Below, piece by piece: positions 1-10,536 of a stretch of DNA of 46,531 nt. Numbering within the stretch: position 1 is the first letter of the stretch; the number at the start of each line of letters is the position of its first letter. The position numbers were made by a program, and so were the translations under genes. The notes under the pieces are model-generated. The model had not been told where the DNA came from. It saw only the letters and a list, made by a program, of their open reading frames with translations, and ran no database searches. The stretch is from Plantago elongata (taxonomy: Eukaryota; Streptophyta; Magnoliopsida; Lamiales; Plantaginaceae): contig JAYMSP010000578.1 of the NCBI GenBank assembly GCA_036897095.1, positions 1-46,531 on the forward strand, written 5' to 3'.

Positions 1-63
1 CCTAAACGGAGTTATATATTATGTTACATACTCATATAAGTTTTTTCTTGTATGTTAATGCAG

Positions 64-1537
64 TACAAGAACTGTAGTGAGGCAGCCCTGGCAGGGGCAA
101 AGAGCATAATGGAGAGTTGCATTAGAGCGAAGACAGTGAGAAAGCTCATTTACACAGCCTCGGTAGTAGCGACTTCACCATGGAGAGAGGATGGGTCTGG
201 TTATAAGGATGTCGTGGACGAGAACTGTTGGACTGCTCCCGGTTTCACATGTGAATACTCCAATGAATACCTTCAAGTATGGCCTCACTCTCTCACGCTG
301 TGTTTGACAGTGAACTAAATTAAAGAGATCAGCATAAACCATGATTATTTTCAGTAAAAAGAAACAACATTCAATAACAAGATATTAAAAGTTGGTGAAT
401 AATTTTGTTTGAAACATCATAAATTTAGCTTACTATCATTGATCTGGCTCTTTTGCACTAACAAATTAAAAGGTAGTGCCATACAAATTTCATATTTAAT
501 TTTTGTTTTCACTTTGTGGGACACAATTAGGACTATGTAACCTCAAAGACATTAGCAGAGCAACAAGTGTTGAGCTACACTGGCAAAGGGATACAGGTGG
601 TAAGCCTTGCCTGTGGGCTTGTGGGAGGAGGGACAGTCCAATCCACAATGTCTGCGAGCCTGGCGATGACAATGTCACAGTGTTTAAATGACATGAAGAG
701 TTATAAAGTTCTTAGGTTCTTAGAAGAAATACTCGGAAAAGTTCCAATCGTACACATTAAAGATGCCATAGAAGCTCATATATTCTCCATGGAGAATTCA
801 AACATCGATGGGAGATTTCTATGTGCCAGTGATTTCTTGAAATCAACAGAGATTGCGTCTATCATAAAGAGACGTGAACCGGAGATACACATTCCTCAAG
901 GGTAAGCAAAGATCATATAATCATACAACTGTTATGATTCAAGTGTTTGTGCCTGATTTCTAAACATCCACACTCCACAGCCTATTTGGCAGTGAGTTAA
1001 AATTTATGTATGAATTTTTACTAAACCCAGCATGGATTTGGCATTGAGTGAAAAGCTATACATGGTTAGCTAAAAGCTATAATTAGCACTTGACTCCAAT
1101 ACATTCATCAAGCCAAGGAACACTTCCAACTCCAGTGTGATTCATAAAATAAGAACTTTCTCTTTAACTTTTACTTCAAAATCTTACATGGTAGTGAGTA
1201 ACAATCAATTCAGAGAAAATCACACAACGAATACACGATACATGCACCTCCTACTTGTAACTCATGCTTCTTTGACTCTATGTTATTACTAGTATAATCC
1301 TAATTCACATTCTCTCCTTTTTCCCTCCATTTTCTTCTTTTCCTTGTTCTTTTCTGCAGGTTAATGGAAGATACAAACAATGATATCAAGTGGGGTTCAA
1401 CAAGGCTGGAGGCATTAGGATTTGAATATCAATATGATGCTCAGAAGACTATAAGTGACAGTCTTACTTGTGCCAAGAACTTAGGAAAATTGACCATCTT
1501 CAATGGCTCTATCCCTGCTCAAATGCCAGTTGATTAA
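64..1537 (+). CDS. Anthocyanidin reductase / DFR-like NAD(P)H reductase, 3' part
   Basis: Last three exons of an extended short-chain reductase of the dihydroflavonol reductase / anthocyanidin reductase group; the Rossmann glycine motif must lie upstream of the window. Exons: 64-276, 531-901 and 1360-1537, each bounded by AG/GT, with phases 0 and 2 that join cleanly. The first visible exon has the family pattern of a helix followed by KLIYTASVVA and VVDENCW. The second exon opens with DYVTSK, which contains the catalytic Tyr-x-x-x-Lys pair, then SLACGLVGGG and VPIVHIKDAIEAH, as in other DFR-like enzymes. The last exon gives the C-terminal region WGSTRLEALGFEYQYDAQKT, ending in TAA. The family reduces flavonoid or related carbonyl substrates with NADPH in the cytosol; the substrate here cannot be told from sequence. 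The nearest type I recall is the unassigned Arabidopsis At4g27250 class rather than BANYULS itself. Confidence 0.85.
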
Positions 1538-1956
1538 ATTATCATGGATACATAAATGGTGTTAGCTTAAATTTCTGTCACTTTAAATTTTTGGGATTTT
1601 TAAACACAAAACACTTTTTACTAAACGGTGTTCGACACTTTTTAATATATTATAATAGGTATTTAAAATATTATAAACATAAATTTTGGTCCTCATATTT
1701 ATCATATACTCGGTTTAACCCCTTAATACTTCAAATATTTAAAAATAATAATATAAAAATATTACAATATGATATGAGGAAAAAAAACTATATAATACAA
1801 GTATTGATTAGATTATGACAACAATTACAAATTTGAAGAAGTATATACATTTTAAATTTAATATCTATATTGTTTATAATTATTTTATAACACTAGAATA
1901 TTTAAAATAAATTATTACTTCACCAAAATTAAAAAAAAAACAAAATAAAATGGCAC

Positions 1957-2090
1957 TTGACAGCCCTACCCGTCTGGCAGCCCTGGCGCTGGCAAGCTGG
2001 CATCCCTGCTGCCAGATGCGCGTCTGGCAGCCCTCAAACAGGCTGGTCGACGGGCTGTTTTGGCAGTCCTGAGGGCTGTCAAACAGTCCA
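1957..2090. repeat. GC-rich foldback island
   Basis: A sharply GC-rich block inside very AT-rich DNA. Its outer ends are inverted repeats: TTGACAGCCCT at 1957-1967 and AGGGCTGTCAA at 2072-2082. The match continues weakly into the flanks, where AAAATGG on the left faces CCATTTT on the right. Inside, CGTCTGGCAGCCCT occurs at 1971-1984 and 2021-2034, and 2009-2030 is a nearly perfect palindrome around CTGCCAGATG. It could be a foldback or MITE-type element. No clear target-site duplication was found. Confidence 0.6.
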
Positions 2091-2549
2091 TTTTGTTAAA
2101 ATTAAAATAAGTAATTAAAATGTTAATTTGGTTGTATGATTTGATTAAGTATTTTTTGGTTTATAACATTACTTTTAAAATTTAATTATGATTGTTTGAA
2201 AATCATAAACAAGTTTTTATTGTTCGATTATATTTGTTTAAAGATTCAAAGAAAACTATGTATTTTAGAGAGTTGAATTGCATAAATAAAAGTATTTTTT
2301 GAATAAAATGATATTATTTTAAAGTTAATGGCTTATTTTATAAATTAATGTAATTTTGAGTTGATTTGATTTATTAAAAATGTGTCATGTGTTTTGTAAA
2401 AAAAGTTATACATTTAACATTCTTGTGAATTTATCTATTGATCAATTGTAATCGAACAATTTAATTTCTAGTGTACTTTTCTGTTATAGAGTTTTAGTTT
2501 TAAAAATGTACCTCAAAGGTTAAACCAGTTAACCGGGCCACGTTAAAGT

Positions 2550-3168
2550 TTTAATCTATGTTTTGAAAGTCGGATCGGGTTGGCCGGTTGAGCCGGAAAA
2601 CTGGTGACTACCTGTTGGTTGTGAGGTAGGAAGCCGGCAAAAAATCACCAGGTAAAAAACGGTTCAAACCGACGAATATTAATTTGAATATGCATAATAT
2701 TTACAATTAAACAAATGACAGTGAACATATCGAATATGTATAATGTTTATAATTTGACCGTCTCTCAAAATCATATACCTCCCATTTAAAATGTATATTT
2801 TGACTCTTTTTAAAGAAAAATGTATATTTCACTCATCTTAATTATAAGATGGGGTGTTGCTTTTCTATTTTATGAAATATAAGTATTTTATGTTGTAATA
2901 GCTTATCTATAAATAAAATAAATATCAATAACGTATAATGCTATATTTCAATTTGGTATTTTATAATATTAATTATATACATTTTAAATGCGTAAATTAA
3001 GTTATTTTATGTAAATAATTGAAAACTATAATAATTATTATTACAATGTCATACCGGCTCGAAACGGTTTAAAACGCCTAATTGGTCCGACTTCGATTCG
3101 ACCTCTTTTACAGGATGGCCGGCTTAACAATCCGGTCCGGCTTTCCGGCTTTTAAAAATAGGTTCTAA
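2550..3168. mobile_element. Non-autonomous element with CCGG-rich inverted ends
   Basis: The left end (about 2550-2620) reads TCTATGTTTTGAAAGTCGGA and then GGCCGGTTGAGCCGG. The right end (about 3110-3168), read on the minus strand, gives CTATTTTTAAAAGCCGGA and then GCCGGACCGG. The two ends are therefore diverged inverted repeats around an AT-rich core with no ORF. The subterminal repeats AACGGTTCAAACCG (near 2660) and CGAAACGGTTT (near 3060) are also related. This layout fits a non-autonomous DNA transposon. The superfamily is not certain, the exact ends and the target-site duplication are unresolved, and an old degraded copy is likely. Confidence 0.5.
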
Positions 3169-3219
3169 TGGAATATCATTTAAGTTATGCAGATGTTATT
3201 ACAATTTTTTTTTTTTTAA

Positions 3220-3500
3220 ATATTGAAATATGCTCTTGGAATATTTCTAGTTATTGTTATTAGAGCATAATCCTAAAGGAAAAGCCTCATGGATAAAATT
3301 TTCTGGTCAACAACACTAAATCATATGCTGAACCAGTTTGGGAACATAGAAGAGTTGCAGAGTCTTCTATTTCCAATTTTGGTGGAATATTAAAGCTGTA
3401 TACTCAAGACATCACGGTCTTCGCTTATGGGGTAGACGGTTATCATTAATATGGATTTATGAAAATAAAGTTCATGCTAGGTATCATTAATACAAATTGT
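3220..3500. repeat. Diverged copy of the S1-homologue upstream region
   Basis: This segment shares an ordered set of matches with 4275-4570: an AATATGCT..GGAATATTTC block, CATAATCCTAAA, CAGTTTGGGAAC..TAGAA, TCTTCTATTT.CCA, TGGAATATT and GAAAATAAA. The second copy lies immediately upstream of the minus-strand S1-homologue gene, so this one may be the promoter region of a lost tandem copy. No coding remnant was recognised below 3220. Confidence 0.45.
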
Positions 3501-3685
3501 TCTTGTCAAAATCATGACTTAACAGGTAATGTTCATTTTGTTTCGATGGGCACAAACAGACTAACAAGAATGTGTAACCTGGAACAGAAGGCTATGAAAC
3601 TTTCCGCGTGAATTTCCAACCATAATGGACTCACAATACATACTACATTTGTTTATCTTTCGAGTATACTAAGTATATTTGCTGC

Positions 3686-4072
3686 CTACCAGCCATGCTG
3701 CTTTTTTCCTTTCAGATAAGCACCATCACTCTGTATTGTCCAGTTGCAATGGCCATCGTGAGTACAAGGGTTCTTGAAGCCGGTGGCTGAATAAGCATCA
3801 AAAGATAACTGTTTGCTGCCCCAGTTAAGGTAGCAATAGAACAAAGTTATGAGAGGCTTCACACAAAAACTAAATTCGTAATGTCCATTGGTAGGGACTA
3901 TGCGGTTCCCCAAATCGTCATCTTTAGACTTGCAATGCACCCACAGCGGGTCGGAATTTGGAGGAAGGTTGTTGGCAACATCAACATGGATTCTTATGTA
4001 AAAGACACAACTCTGGCCTAAGTGAATAAGATGTGCAGAAAAGATCAGAGCCAGAAGAATGTTTCTCATCAT
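3686..4072 (-). CDS. Plant self-incompatibility protein S1 homologue (SPH), secreted
   Basis: Single-exon gene of 128 aa, the usual size for the S-protein homologue family of small secreted plant proteins. The poppy founder member is the stigmatic S determinant; most other members have unknown roles and are expressed in reproductive or stressed tissue. Residues 1-21 form a signal peptide (MMRNILLALIFSAHLIHLGQ). The mature part has the family blocks: VHCKSKDDDLG (45-55), HYEFSFCV (64-71), a Trp-Gly in LNWGSKQLSF (82-91) and WTIQSDGAYL (111-120) near the C terminus. The conserved cysteines C47, C70, C103 and C109 probably form the disulphides, with extra cysteines at 22 and 80. The first ATG was used; a second Met at residue 2 would change nothing. 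The gene lies in a region with signs of local duplication (3220-3500 and 4275-4570). Confidence 0.88.
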   Translation of the reverse strand: MMRNILLALIFSAHLIHLGQSCVFYIRIHVDVANNLPPNSDPLWVHCKSKDDDLGNRIVPTNGHYEFSFCVKPLITLFYCYLNWGSKQLSFDAYSATGFKNPCTHDGHCNWTIQSDGAYLKGKKQHGW

Positions 4073-4157
4073 TTCTGTGTAAAGTATAGCTCAATAAATA
4101 TTTCTTCTTATTTTTTTCTTTTTTGTTGGTTTGTTGAGTTATTTGTTTTGCATTCAC

Positions 4158-4165
4158 TTATATAG
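4158..4165 (-). promoter_or_regulatory. TATA box of the S1-homologue gene
   Basis: Read on the minus strand, this is TATATAAG, about 90 bases upstream of the ATG at 4072, a normal distance for a plant core promoter with a short leader. Inferred from position and sequence only. Confidence 0.5.
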
Positions 4166-4274
4166 CTGCTTTTGAAGACTTAAATTAGTAATTTGAGATA
4201 TGGTTCATCATGTAAGTTTGGGTAAGTTGACTAGGATTTAATGAAACTACTATTTAAGTTACTGCAACTTCTAA

Positions 4275-4570
4275 ATTTTTTGAATATATGCTTTTCGAAT
4301 ATTCTTTGAGTTCTAAACCTGTCTAAATGTTAAACCATAATCCTAAATATCCCTATGAATATGATTTCCTTTTTCTTACCAGGCCAGCAAGTACAATTAA
4401 TTGAACTTACAGTTTGGGAACTTAGAAACTTATAGAGTGTCTTCTATTTGCCAGTTGTGTGCCATGGAATATTCAGTTGGTGACTGGTGTAATTTAGGAG
4501 AACTTGCAGTTTTATTATAAGGGCCGAACCTGTATTATTAATTTGGACGTGCGAAAATAAAACTGATAAT
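4275..4570. repeat. Upstream region of the S1 homologue, duplicated at 3220-3500
   Basis: Second member of the diverged repeat pair described at 3220-3500. The rest of the gap 4073-4854 is AT-rich and holds the S1-homologue promoter on one side and the 3' flank of the lipid-transfer gene on the other; no further gene was seen. Confidence 0.45.
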
Positions 4571-4854
4571 TTGCTTAGGTGGTTGCAAATTTTAATAGTT
4601 GGGATGAATTTGAAGGTAAATACTTACCTTCGATTTCCTTTTAAGGTTCTGTACCTGTTTCTTTTTCTTTTGTTAAGTCTGATTGATGAAGTGAATACAT
4701 TTTACCAAGGTAAACAGAACAGACAGTAGAAGAAAAATATTTCATTCATAATACTAGTAATAAAATTACAAATCCAATCACTCATTGCTATGAACATTCA
4801 AAAGAATATACTCTTAAAAACAAATATCGATCCACTGGCAACCAAATCGGCCTA

Positions 4855-5860
4855 TTAGTAGAACTTGAAAGCAATAGCGACAATTCCAGCCACGAAAAGC
4901 AAAGGCGAAATGGTGTACGTAGGAGAGGCTGCTGATGGTGTCACTCCTGCCCTGCTGCCTGTACTGCTCGTTGGAGTTGATGTTGCTCCACCGTTGGTTG
5001 GTGTCGCTGGAGTCGCATTGCCTGCAGGCGTAGTGGTAGGTGTATCATCTACTGGGGTTGATGTTGGTGATTGAGCCTCTGCTGGAGTTGCAGCTGCAGC
5101 TGCAAATAAATAATTTTATTTTTTTTAACTTCGAAGTTCTAAAATGGATTTATAAGCATGGATATTTGTAATAATAGATGACTTAAGAGAGTGTTTCAGG
5201 AAGATTTGAAAGCAGCTTCTGCTTTTATGTTGGCTCTCAAGTTATTTTGCTGTGTTTGAAGATATGACTTATGGCATAGTCATGAACTTTTACAAGATAA
5301 AATAACTAGAAGCCGCCAAAGCAGAAATAAGAAGTATCTCCTTTCTTTTATAATGCGTACCTTGAGGAGGAGAAGCTGCATTGGGTGAAGAGGCCGGTGC
5401 AAATGCTGCCGGTCCTGGAGCAGGTACTGGTGCGCCTGCAGCTGATGCGTTCAAATAGAGAGAAAAATGTCATTAATAAGCTCAAGGGAAGAATAAAAAA
5501 GATAATGAAATGAAGGGATAAAGGAAGGTTACCTTTGCATTGGAGGGGAACACCGGGCATGTTACAAGCACGGGGCAGATTCATGGCGACACTTTGGTTA
5601 ACTGGAACACGGAAAGGAACACTTCCAGTGGCGATCAAGCAGAGGCAATCTTTCCCACTGCTCATGAGAGACTTAAGCGAGTTGCAGCAATCTGCGGGCG
5701 GGGCTGCTGTCCCGTTGAAGCTGCTATTGCTGACAAAATTCATGCAAGGGGCGAATGTCGTGATCATGGAGGGTGTGCATGGAGTAGTGATCTGCGCAGA
5801 TGCTGGGGAGAGAACTAGTGTAGAAAGGACTACAGATAGGATGAAACATCGTAAGGCCAT
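4855..5860 (-). CDS. GPI-anchored non-specific lipid-transfer protein (LTPG type)
   Basis: Three exons: 5860-5533, 5435-5361 and 5099-4855 (TAA), both introns in phase 1, 215 aa. The protein starts with a signal peptide (MALRCFILSVVLSTLVLSPA). It then has the eight-cysteine motif of plant lipid-transfer proteins in the order C, C, CC, CLC, C, C, starting at TTPCTP and ending at PLQCKG. A long Pro/Ala/Ser/Thr spacer follows, typical of arabinogalactan-type O-glycosylation. The C-terminal hydrophobic tail PLLFVAGIVAIAFKFY fits a GPI-attachment signal. Such proteins sit on the outer plasma membrane and cell wall and carry lipids, including cuticle precursors. The start was set at 5860 because a longer frame upstream has no signal peptide. 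The acceptor of exon 3 is repeated (CAGCTGCAG), so a variant shorter by two alanines is possible. Confidence 0.87.
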
Positions 5861-5951
5861 GGTGATTGTGGATTGGATAGTTGTTTTTGTTGCTGTTATT
5901 GTAGGTTGCAGAAGTGAGAGTTTTGTGTTTGGAGAAATAGCTTGAAGATTC

Positions 5952-5959
5952 AATTTATA
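5952..5959 (-). promoter_or_regulatory. Probable TATA box of the lipid-transfer gene
   Basis: TATAAATT on the minus strand, about 95 bases upstream of the chosen ATG at 5860. It also argues against the longer in-frame start at 6004, which would lie upstream of it. Confidence 0.45.
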
Positions 5960-6838
5960 GATAGAGATTCTCAAGTGAGAATGGAAGGGCCCAAAGAAAA
6001 ACAATGAGTTGGAAGTGGATATATGTGGCTCAACTACTTTTAACTAACTTCCTAGAATATTATGTGCAGGTGTCTTGCATATTATTGGCCTATTAAACAT
6101 GTATCTAAGCATCTGTTTTATCTTTGTAGGAAACCATCTCTACTACCATTGTTATTCAATTCTGAATGCCCATCATAACTTACAAGTACGATGTGTTCTT
6201 GAGACTATATGAAGTGTCATTTGAGGACCCAAGTACAACATAATTCTAATTAAGCCTAGGCCAGAGTCATCAAACAAACGAGCTTAAAATCAAACTTGTG
6301 TTCTAGCTCTCTAACTTGCCACGAGATCAAACTTCGTACCAACAATGAATGTTAAAACAAGCACAGTACAAATCTTGAATTGAACCCAATTCTGAGAATC
6401 TTATCGGAGTTTGATGGGTCGAGCTTCACGAGAATTTCGAAGGTACTGGATAGAATTTGAATTTACAAAATCTGTACATCCATAATGGTGGGTGATTTGG
6501 AGGTAATGGTTGACAAGATAAACACGAGAGATCATTATAATTCCATTTTTAGCTCCTAAAACGTAGATTCATACAAATATCACAACAGAGTCAAATACAC
6601 GACCAGCAGTTTAGCCTACAAGAGATTCAATACAGGCAAACAAGAGTATAGCAAGGTTTTCAACAGCTAAAGCAGGAATATTACAAACAGCTGACAATGT
6701 TTCGTGAATCATTGTAGCCATACTTAACCACCAAACTTTCGTTCATTGCATCATAAAACCTTGTTGCCCCAGTTGCAATAACTAAACACCGACATAATAT
6801 TAACGATGCTCACTTTCCCAAAAGTCCTGGTTGGGAGA
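5960..6838. other. Intergenic region between LTPG and RPB10
   Basis: Upstream sequence of the lipid-transfer gene, then the probable 3' UTR of RPB10 nearer 6838 (both genes are on the minus strand). I see no ORF, repeat or RNA gene in it. Confidence 0.6.
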
Positions 6839-8234
6839 TTAACTGCCCTCGGATTTCTCAAGAGCTGAAAAAGGTAACAAGAACCGTGTGAGGACAAACA
6901 ATAGGAAAGTTATTACGAAGAAACCAGATTGACATCAATGCATCATTTCTAAAAGCAGAGAGAGATTTATGTTGGAATGGAAATGAATTTGTTTATCGAG
7001 GATTTTCAATGCCGGTGAAATTTACTAAATGCCACTTGTGAGATTCTCAGTTGGATTCCATCAAAGATATTTCTTAGTATCATTTGAATTAACAGATTCA
7101 TTCCTGCAATTTTTTTAAGATCACAAAGAGCTGAATAGTTCTTCACGAAGAGGTGATCTTATACAATACTAACGAATACATCAGTAGTTCCATTCTAATT
7201 CCCAGAATCCAAAAGGATATATGCATTTGGAAGACAAGCACATCAATATGTGAAGTGGGTGTGTTGGGGAAGAAGATAGAAACTCACTGTTGTAGTTCAG
7301 AAGCTTCTCAATGAGATCAACATGCGTCATCAACATCCTTCGGCAACAGTACCGAACCAAAGCTAAAGCATCAAGGGCATCTCTGCAATATTAGAATCAA
7401 TGCTTAAAAAACCAATTCATGCTAGGCAGTTTCAATAAACTTCAAGCAGGATACATCAATCTATACTTTTTTTGGCTTTGTAAGGATAACTATCATTGTA
7501 TAAATTTAGAGTCAGGGTCAATTGTACAAATTTAAATGTACACAAGTTTCCTGAGTAGTGAGTACTGAGTACCAACTTAGAAATTAGAAGAACCCGTACG
7601 GCCGTACTGAATAAAAATACTCTCACTCCATTAGATTACTATAGGACATACAAGTAACAAGAACAACAGTCCGGTGTTACAGACTTCCATGATCAAAATT
7701 CAAAACCAAGAACTTTAAATCTCAACAGAATCAATATATAATTTCGCAAGTTTATAGCATAAATCTGTCAACATTCGCATAGCTATCTGATTGAATACCA
7801 AACTGAACTAGCAAAAGCAGTATTCTCTCATGGACCAAAAAAACTACAAATCGAAATCTTCGAAGCAAGCTACATGCTGATAACACACTCCGGTAAACTT
7901 CACATAACTGATAACAACCCAGTTACTCCTCTACCCAGAGATTTGAATCCTAAACTTCGAATTGAACTACACAATCGTAGAAAACAAACAATGAAACTTT
8001 CATAACCTATAACAATGCTGTAACTTGCAAGATGCTTACCCTTCAGTGTAATCAGCTTGGAGCAAATCAAGATATGTATCCCATTTGTTACCAATCACCT
8101 ATAGTTGAAAGGAGAAGCTTAGTGCAAGCGAATTACGCGCAAATTCGAATCAATAAACGACAGAATTGGAGATTTTACAAAGAGGGGAAGAAATTCACCT
8201 TGCCGCAGGTGAAGCAGCGTACTGGAATAATCAT
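6839..8234 (-). CDS. NRPB10: DNA-directed RNA polymerases I, II and III subunit RPB10
   Basis: Four very small exons on the minus strand: 8234-8199, 8098-8040, 7382-7288 and 6864-6839 (TAA), giving 71 aa, the normal length of this subunit. The protein begins [12 protein letters not shown], the hallmark N terminus. It continues [20 protein letters not shown], then [16 protein letters not shown] and [13 protein letters not shown], ending in a short acidic tail. C7 and C10 with C44 and C45 form the zinc site. RPB10 is a shared small subunit that helps assemble the RPB2/RPB3 side of all three nuclear polymerases. All introns are GT..AG and all junction phases join. The two longest introns (8039-7383 and 7287-6865) are far longer than the coding sequence. 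The gene is intact and almost certainly functional. Confidence 0.95.
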
Positions 8235-9870
8235 TTTCCCAAATTAGAGACGGTTTCGATTCTTTCTTACCGGTGAATTAGACTAGGGTTTTGCTTCTCA
8301 CCGGAAAATCAGTTGACTAGCTGAATGGAAGGAAGATGAGTGAGAGATCTATATATCGACCTTGATTACTTTGTTGGGCTGTTTTGAGTATAAGTTTTTG
8401 GGCTTATAGACTATCAATGGAGGCCCAGATATCTAGTGTAGTCACCCACCCCGATAAAAAACTTCTAATAATTTCTCGAGTGAGATGTTTTAATTTCTAT
8501 TTATATATGTATAAATAATATAAATGAATACCTTATATGATATTACTAAATGATCCGTGTTATGTACGCTACAAACACATCTTACAATACAATTTGTTGA
8601 CCTAAAATTTACATGTTACACAAGAATAAGAGAAGGTAAGGGGTTAGAGTCTTTAACCCGATCTACTTTTATATATAAAATGAGGTGTGATTCAACACTC
8701 TATAGTGCATTGAATGTTGTAATAATATCATCGATTATTATACAAACACCTCCCTATGCAATGACCATGGAAGGGTAACTATAGGGGAGGCAAAGGGACA
8801 TATGGATACTGACAAAATTGTCATATCTCTGTGTCCCTCGATGTGCAACTTAAGTCTTAGCTACATAATTCCTAGGAGTATGCCCTTCGAGAGGTTAGGT
8901 AGTTGTCATGAGGTGGGACTATTGGAAGATGTAGGGGCTGATTGGTACGGCACTCAAATGGCCATTTGAATGGGATTTTTGTAAAATTGTGTTTGGAATG
9001 GAATTGAAATTGGGTACTTGAAGTGTATTTTAGGCCAAATCACTGTTCATCGAGCCAAATAGGGGTATTTAAATGCTTGGCCAATTAGCCCACTAGTCAT
9101 GTCAAAATAAACAACCTCCTTAGGTGGACCTTTCAGTGGGTAGAAGAATACCACAGGCTGGTACTCCAAGAAGACATGGATGTAATGGTACTAAGATGCG
9201 GCTCAAGTGGACCCCTTCAAGAAGCTCTTTGATATGTAAAGGACAGTAGTAAACTAGTTCTTAAGTGAACACCATCGAGAGGCTCTTCGAGATTTCTTCA
9301 AACCCGACCCATTCAATAATTTCACCATCGGGTAATTGTGCTTTTGGTGGATTCAATTGTGATGAGACGGTGATTCATTAACTTCTGGATGTCAAGTATG
9401 CCAATGTTTGTGACACCAACCACAAAGTAGTGTTGATGCTTGAAGGAAGACATTAAATATGAAGTAGTAAATAATCCTTGAATATGAGGCCAATAACAAT
9501 GGTCACATGATTTTGCATCGTTGGAAGATAAATTTCTAGAATTTACAGATCTATTCACTTAATATATGTCAATTATAACAACGAAGTGCATCTGAGTTGG
9601 TAATACGCTTCACTTTCAAACAATAGGTCGAAGGTTTGAGTGACCCTTTCCTAAAAATATATACGTCAATTAAGAGTGCATATAGCTTTCTTCAACTTCA
9701 AAAGAAAAATTCTTTTATTCTTCATCGTCGGAACCAAAAAAAATCTTCTATTTTTCTTTTCAAAAGAAAAAAGTCAAATTAAATTGCAAAATCTTAATAA
9801 AAAAGCAAAAAAATGGAATTTGCAAAAGAAAAACAAAGGGAAAGTAGTGAAAAACCGACTCATGGGAAAT
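8235..9870. other. RPB10 leader, then gene-free region with a MITE
   Basis: The first roughly 100 bases are the 5' leader and promoter of RPB10. Beyond about 8340 there is no convincing gene. A MITE lies at 8934-9092. Sequence at 9585-9650 looks weakly tRNA-like (a possible A box at TCTGAGTTGG and B box at AGGTTTGAGTGACC), as in decayed SINEs. The ORFs at 9322-9558 and 9676-9909 are low-complexity or unrecognised. Confidence 0.6.
8934..9092. mobile_element. Short MITE, same family as 43077-43217
   Basis: About 159 bp with inverted ends: GGGGCTGATTGG on the left and, on the reverse strand of the right end, TGGGCTAATTGG. The interior (AAATTGTGTTTGGAATGGAA, then TTGAAGTGTATTTTAGG and CGAGCCAAATAG) is closely matched at 43077-43217. 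The ends also resemble the Tourist-like element at 43493-43735. The target-site duplication is not clear here. Confidence 0.65.
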
Positions 9871-10536
9871 ACTCCATCATTCATTGCACTTTCCTCCTCT
9901 CACTGCTAAAACCCTCACCCAGTAGAGTAGCTCAGGTAAAACCCCTACATCTCCAAACTCTCAGCCGCTAGCAGGTGGTGGCGCTGTGTTTCACGGCCAC
10001 TAACTCCACCAAAGGTATTTCACTCCTCACCGTCCAATCCGCCTTCCTTTCATCTTTTTGGATATGTTAATTGCCTGTTTCACTTTTGTCCTCCTTTCAT
10101 TCACATTTCAACTGCTTAATTGCTCAATCGTTGCCATTTCTGATCGTTTGAACAATCAAAACGATCGAAACTCAACTGTATCTCGTTGTACGTTTTTTCG
10201 TTTAGCTCAATTGAGTCATTGAAATGCGTTATCACCTTCCTTTATCTGTAAATTGCATTTCATAGTTGCTGTATGTGACGTCACTTCCATAGCTTTTTGC
10301 GTATGATCATTGTTTTAAAGTGAGAGTATGTAATGATAGCTATACGGCTTCTATAATGGCATCTAAACTGTGTGTTGATGTGAAACAAATACTAGAATTA
10401 GAGAGGGCTAGATACAATACAATGTTTAAGTGTTTTATGAAGTGCTTTGTGAGTTGTGAATGGTGGTAGGTTTATTGATATAGTTGCCGGACACTTGTAT
10501 TGGGAATTAAGAGTTGTCATGTTGCTTATATGACAG
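9871..10536 (+). other. 5' leader and leader intron of the SWIM gene
   Basis: CT-rich leader-like sequence up to about 10014 ends in a possible donor (CCAAAG|GTATTT). The next good acceptor is ACAG at 10533-10536, directly before the ATG at 10537. The start codon therefore appears to be the first codon of the second exon. Inferred from splice signals only. Confidence 0.5.

Larger units (their letters stand above)
1538..3685. other. AT-rich intergenic region with two repeat elements
   Basis: No credible gene. Most of it is A+T-rich sequence with chance short ORFs, such as 1591-1818. It holds the GC-rich foldback at 1957-2090, the CCGG-rich element at about 2550-3168 and a segment at 3220-3500 that resembles the sequence upstream of the S1-homologue gene. 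Confidence 0.7.

Noticed and set aside
4865-5074. Plus-strand ORF of 69 codons, valine/glycine-rich
   Set aside because: It is antisense to exon 3 of the lipid-transfer gene; the repeats of the Pro/Ala/Thr spacer create the open frame.
5535-5945. Plus-strand ORFs of 136 and 92 codons
   Set aside because: Antisense to the lipid-transfer exon 1, which has the eight-cysteine motif and signal peptide.
8032-8247. Plus-strand ORF of 71 codons
   Set aside because: Antisense to RPB10 exons 1 and 2; no family resemblance.
9676-9909. Lys/Phe-rich ORF
   Set aside because: Composition follows the A/T-rich sequence; no domain, start context or neighbour support.
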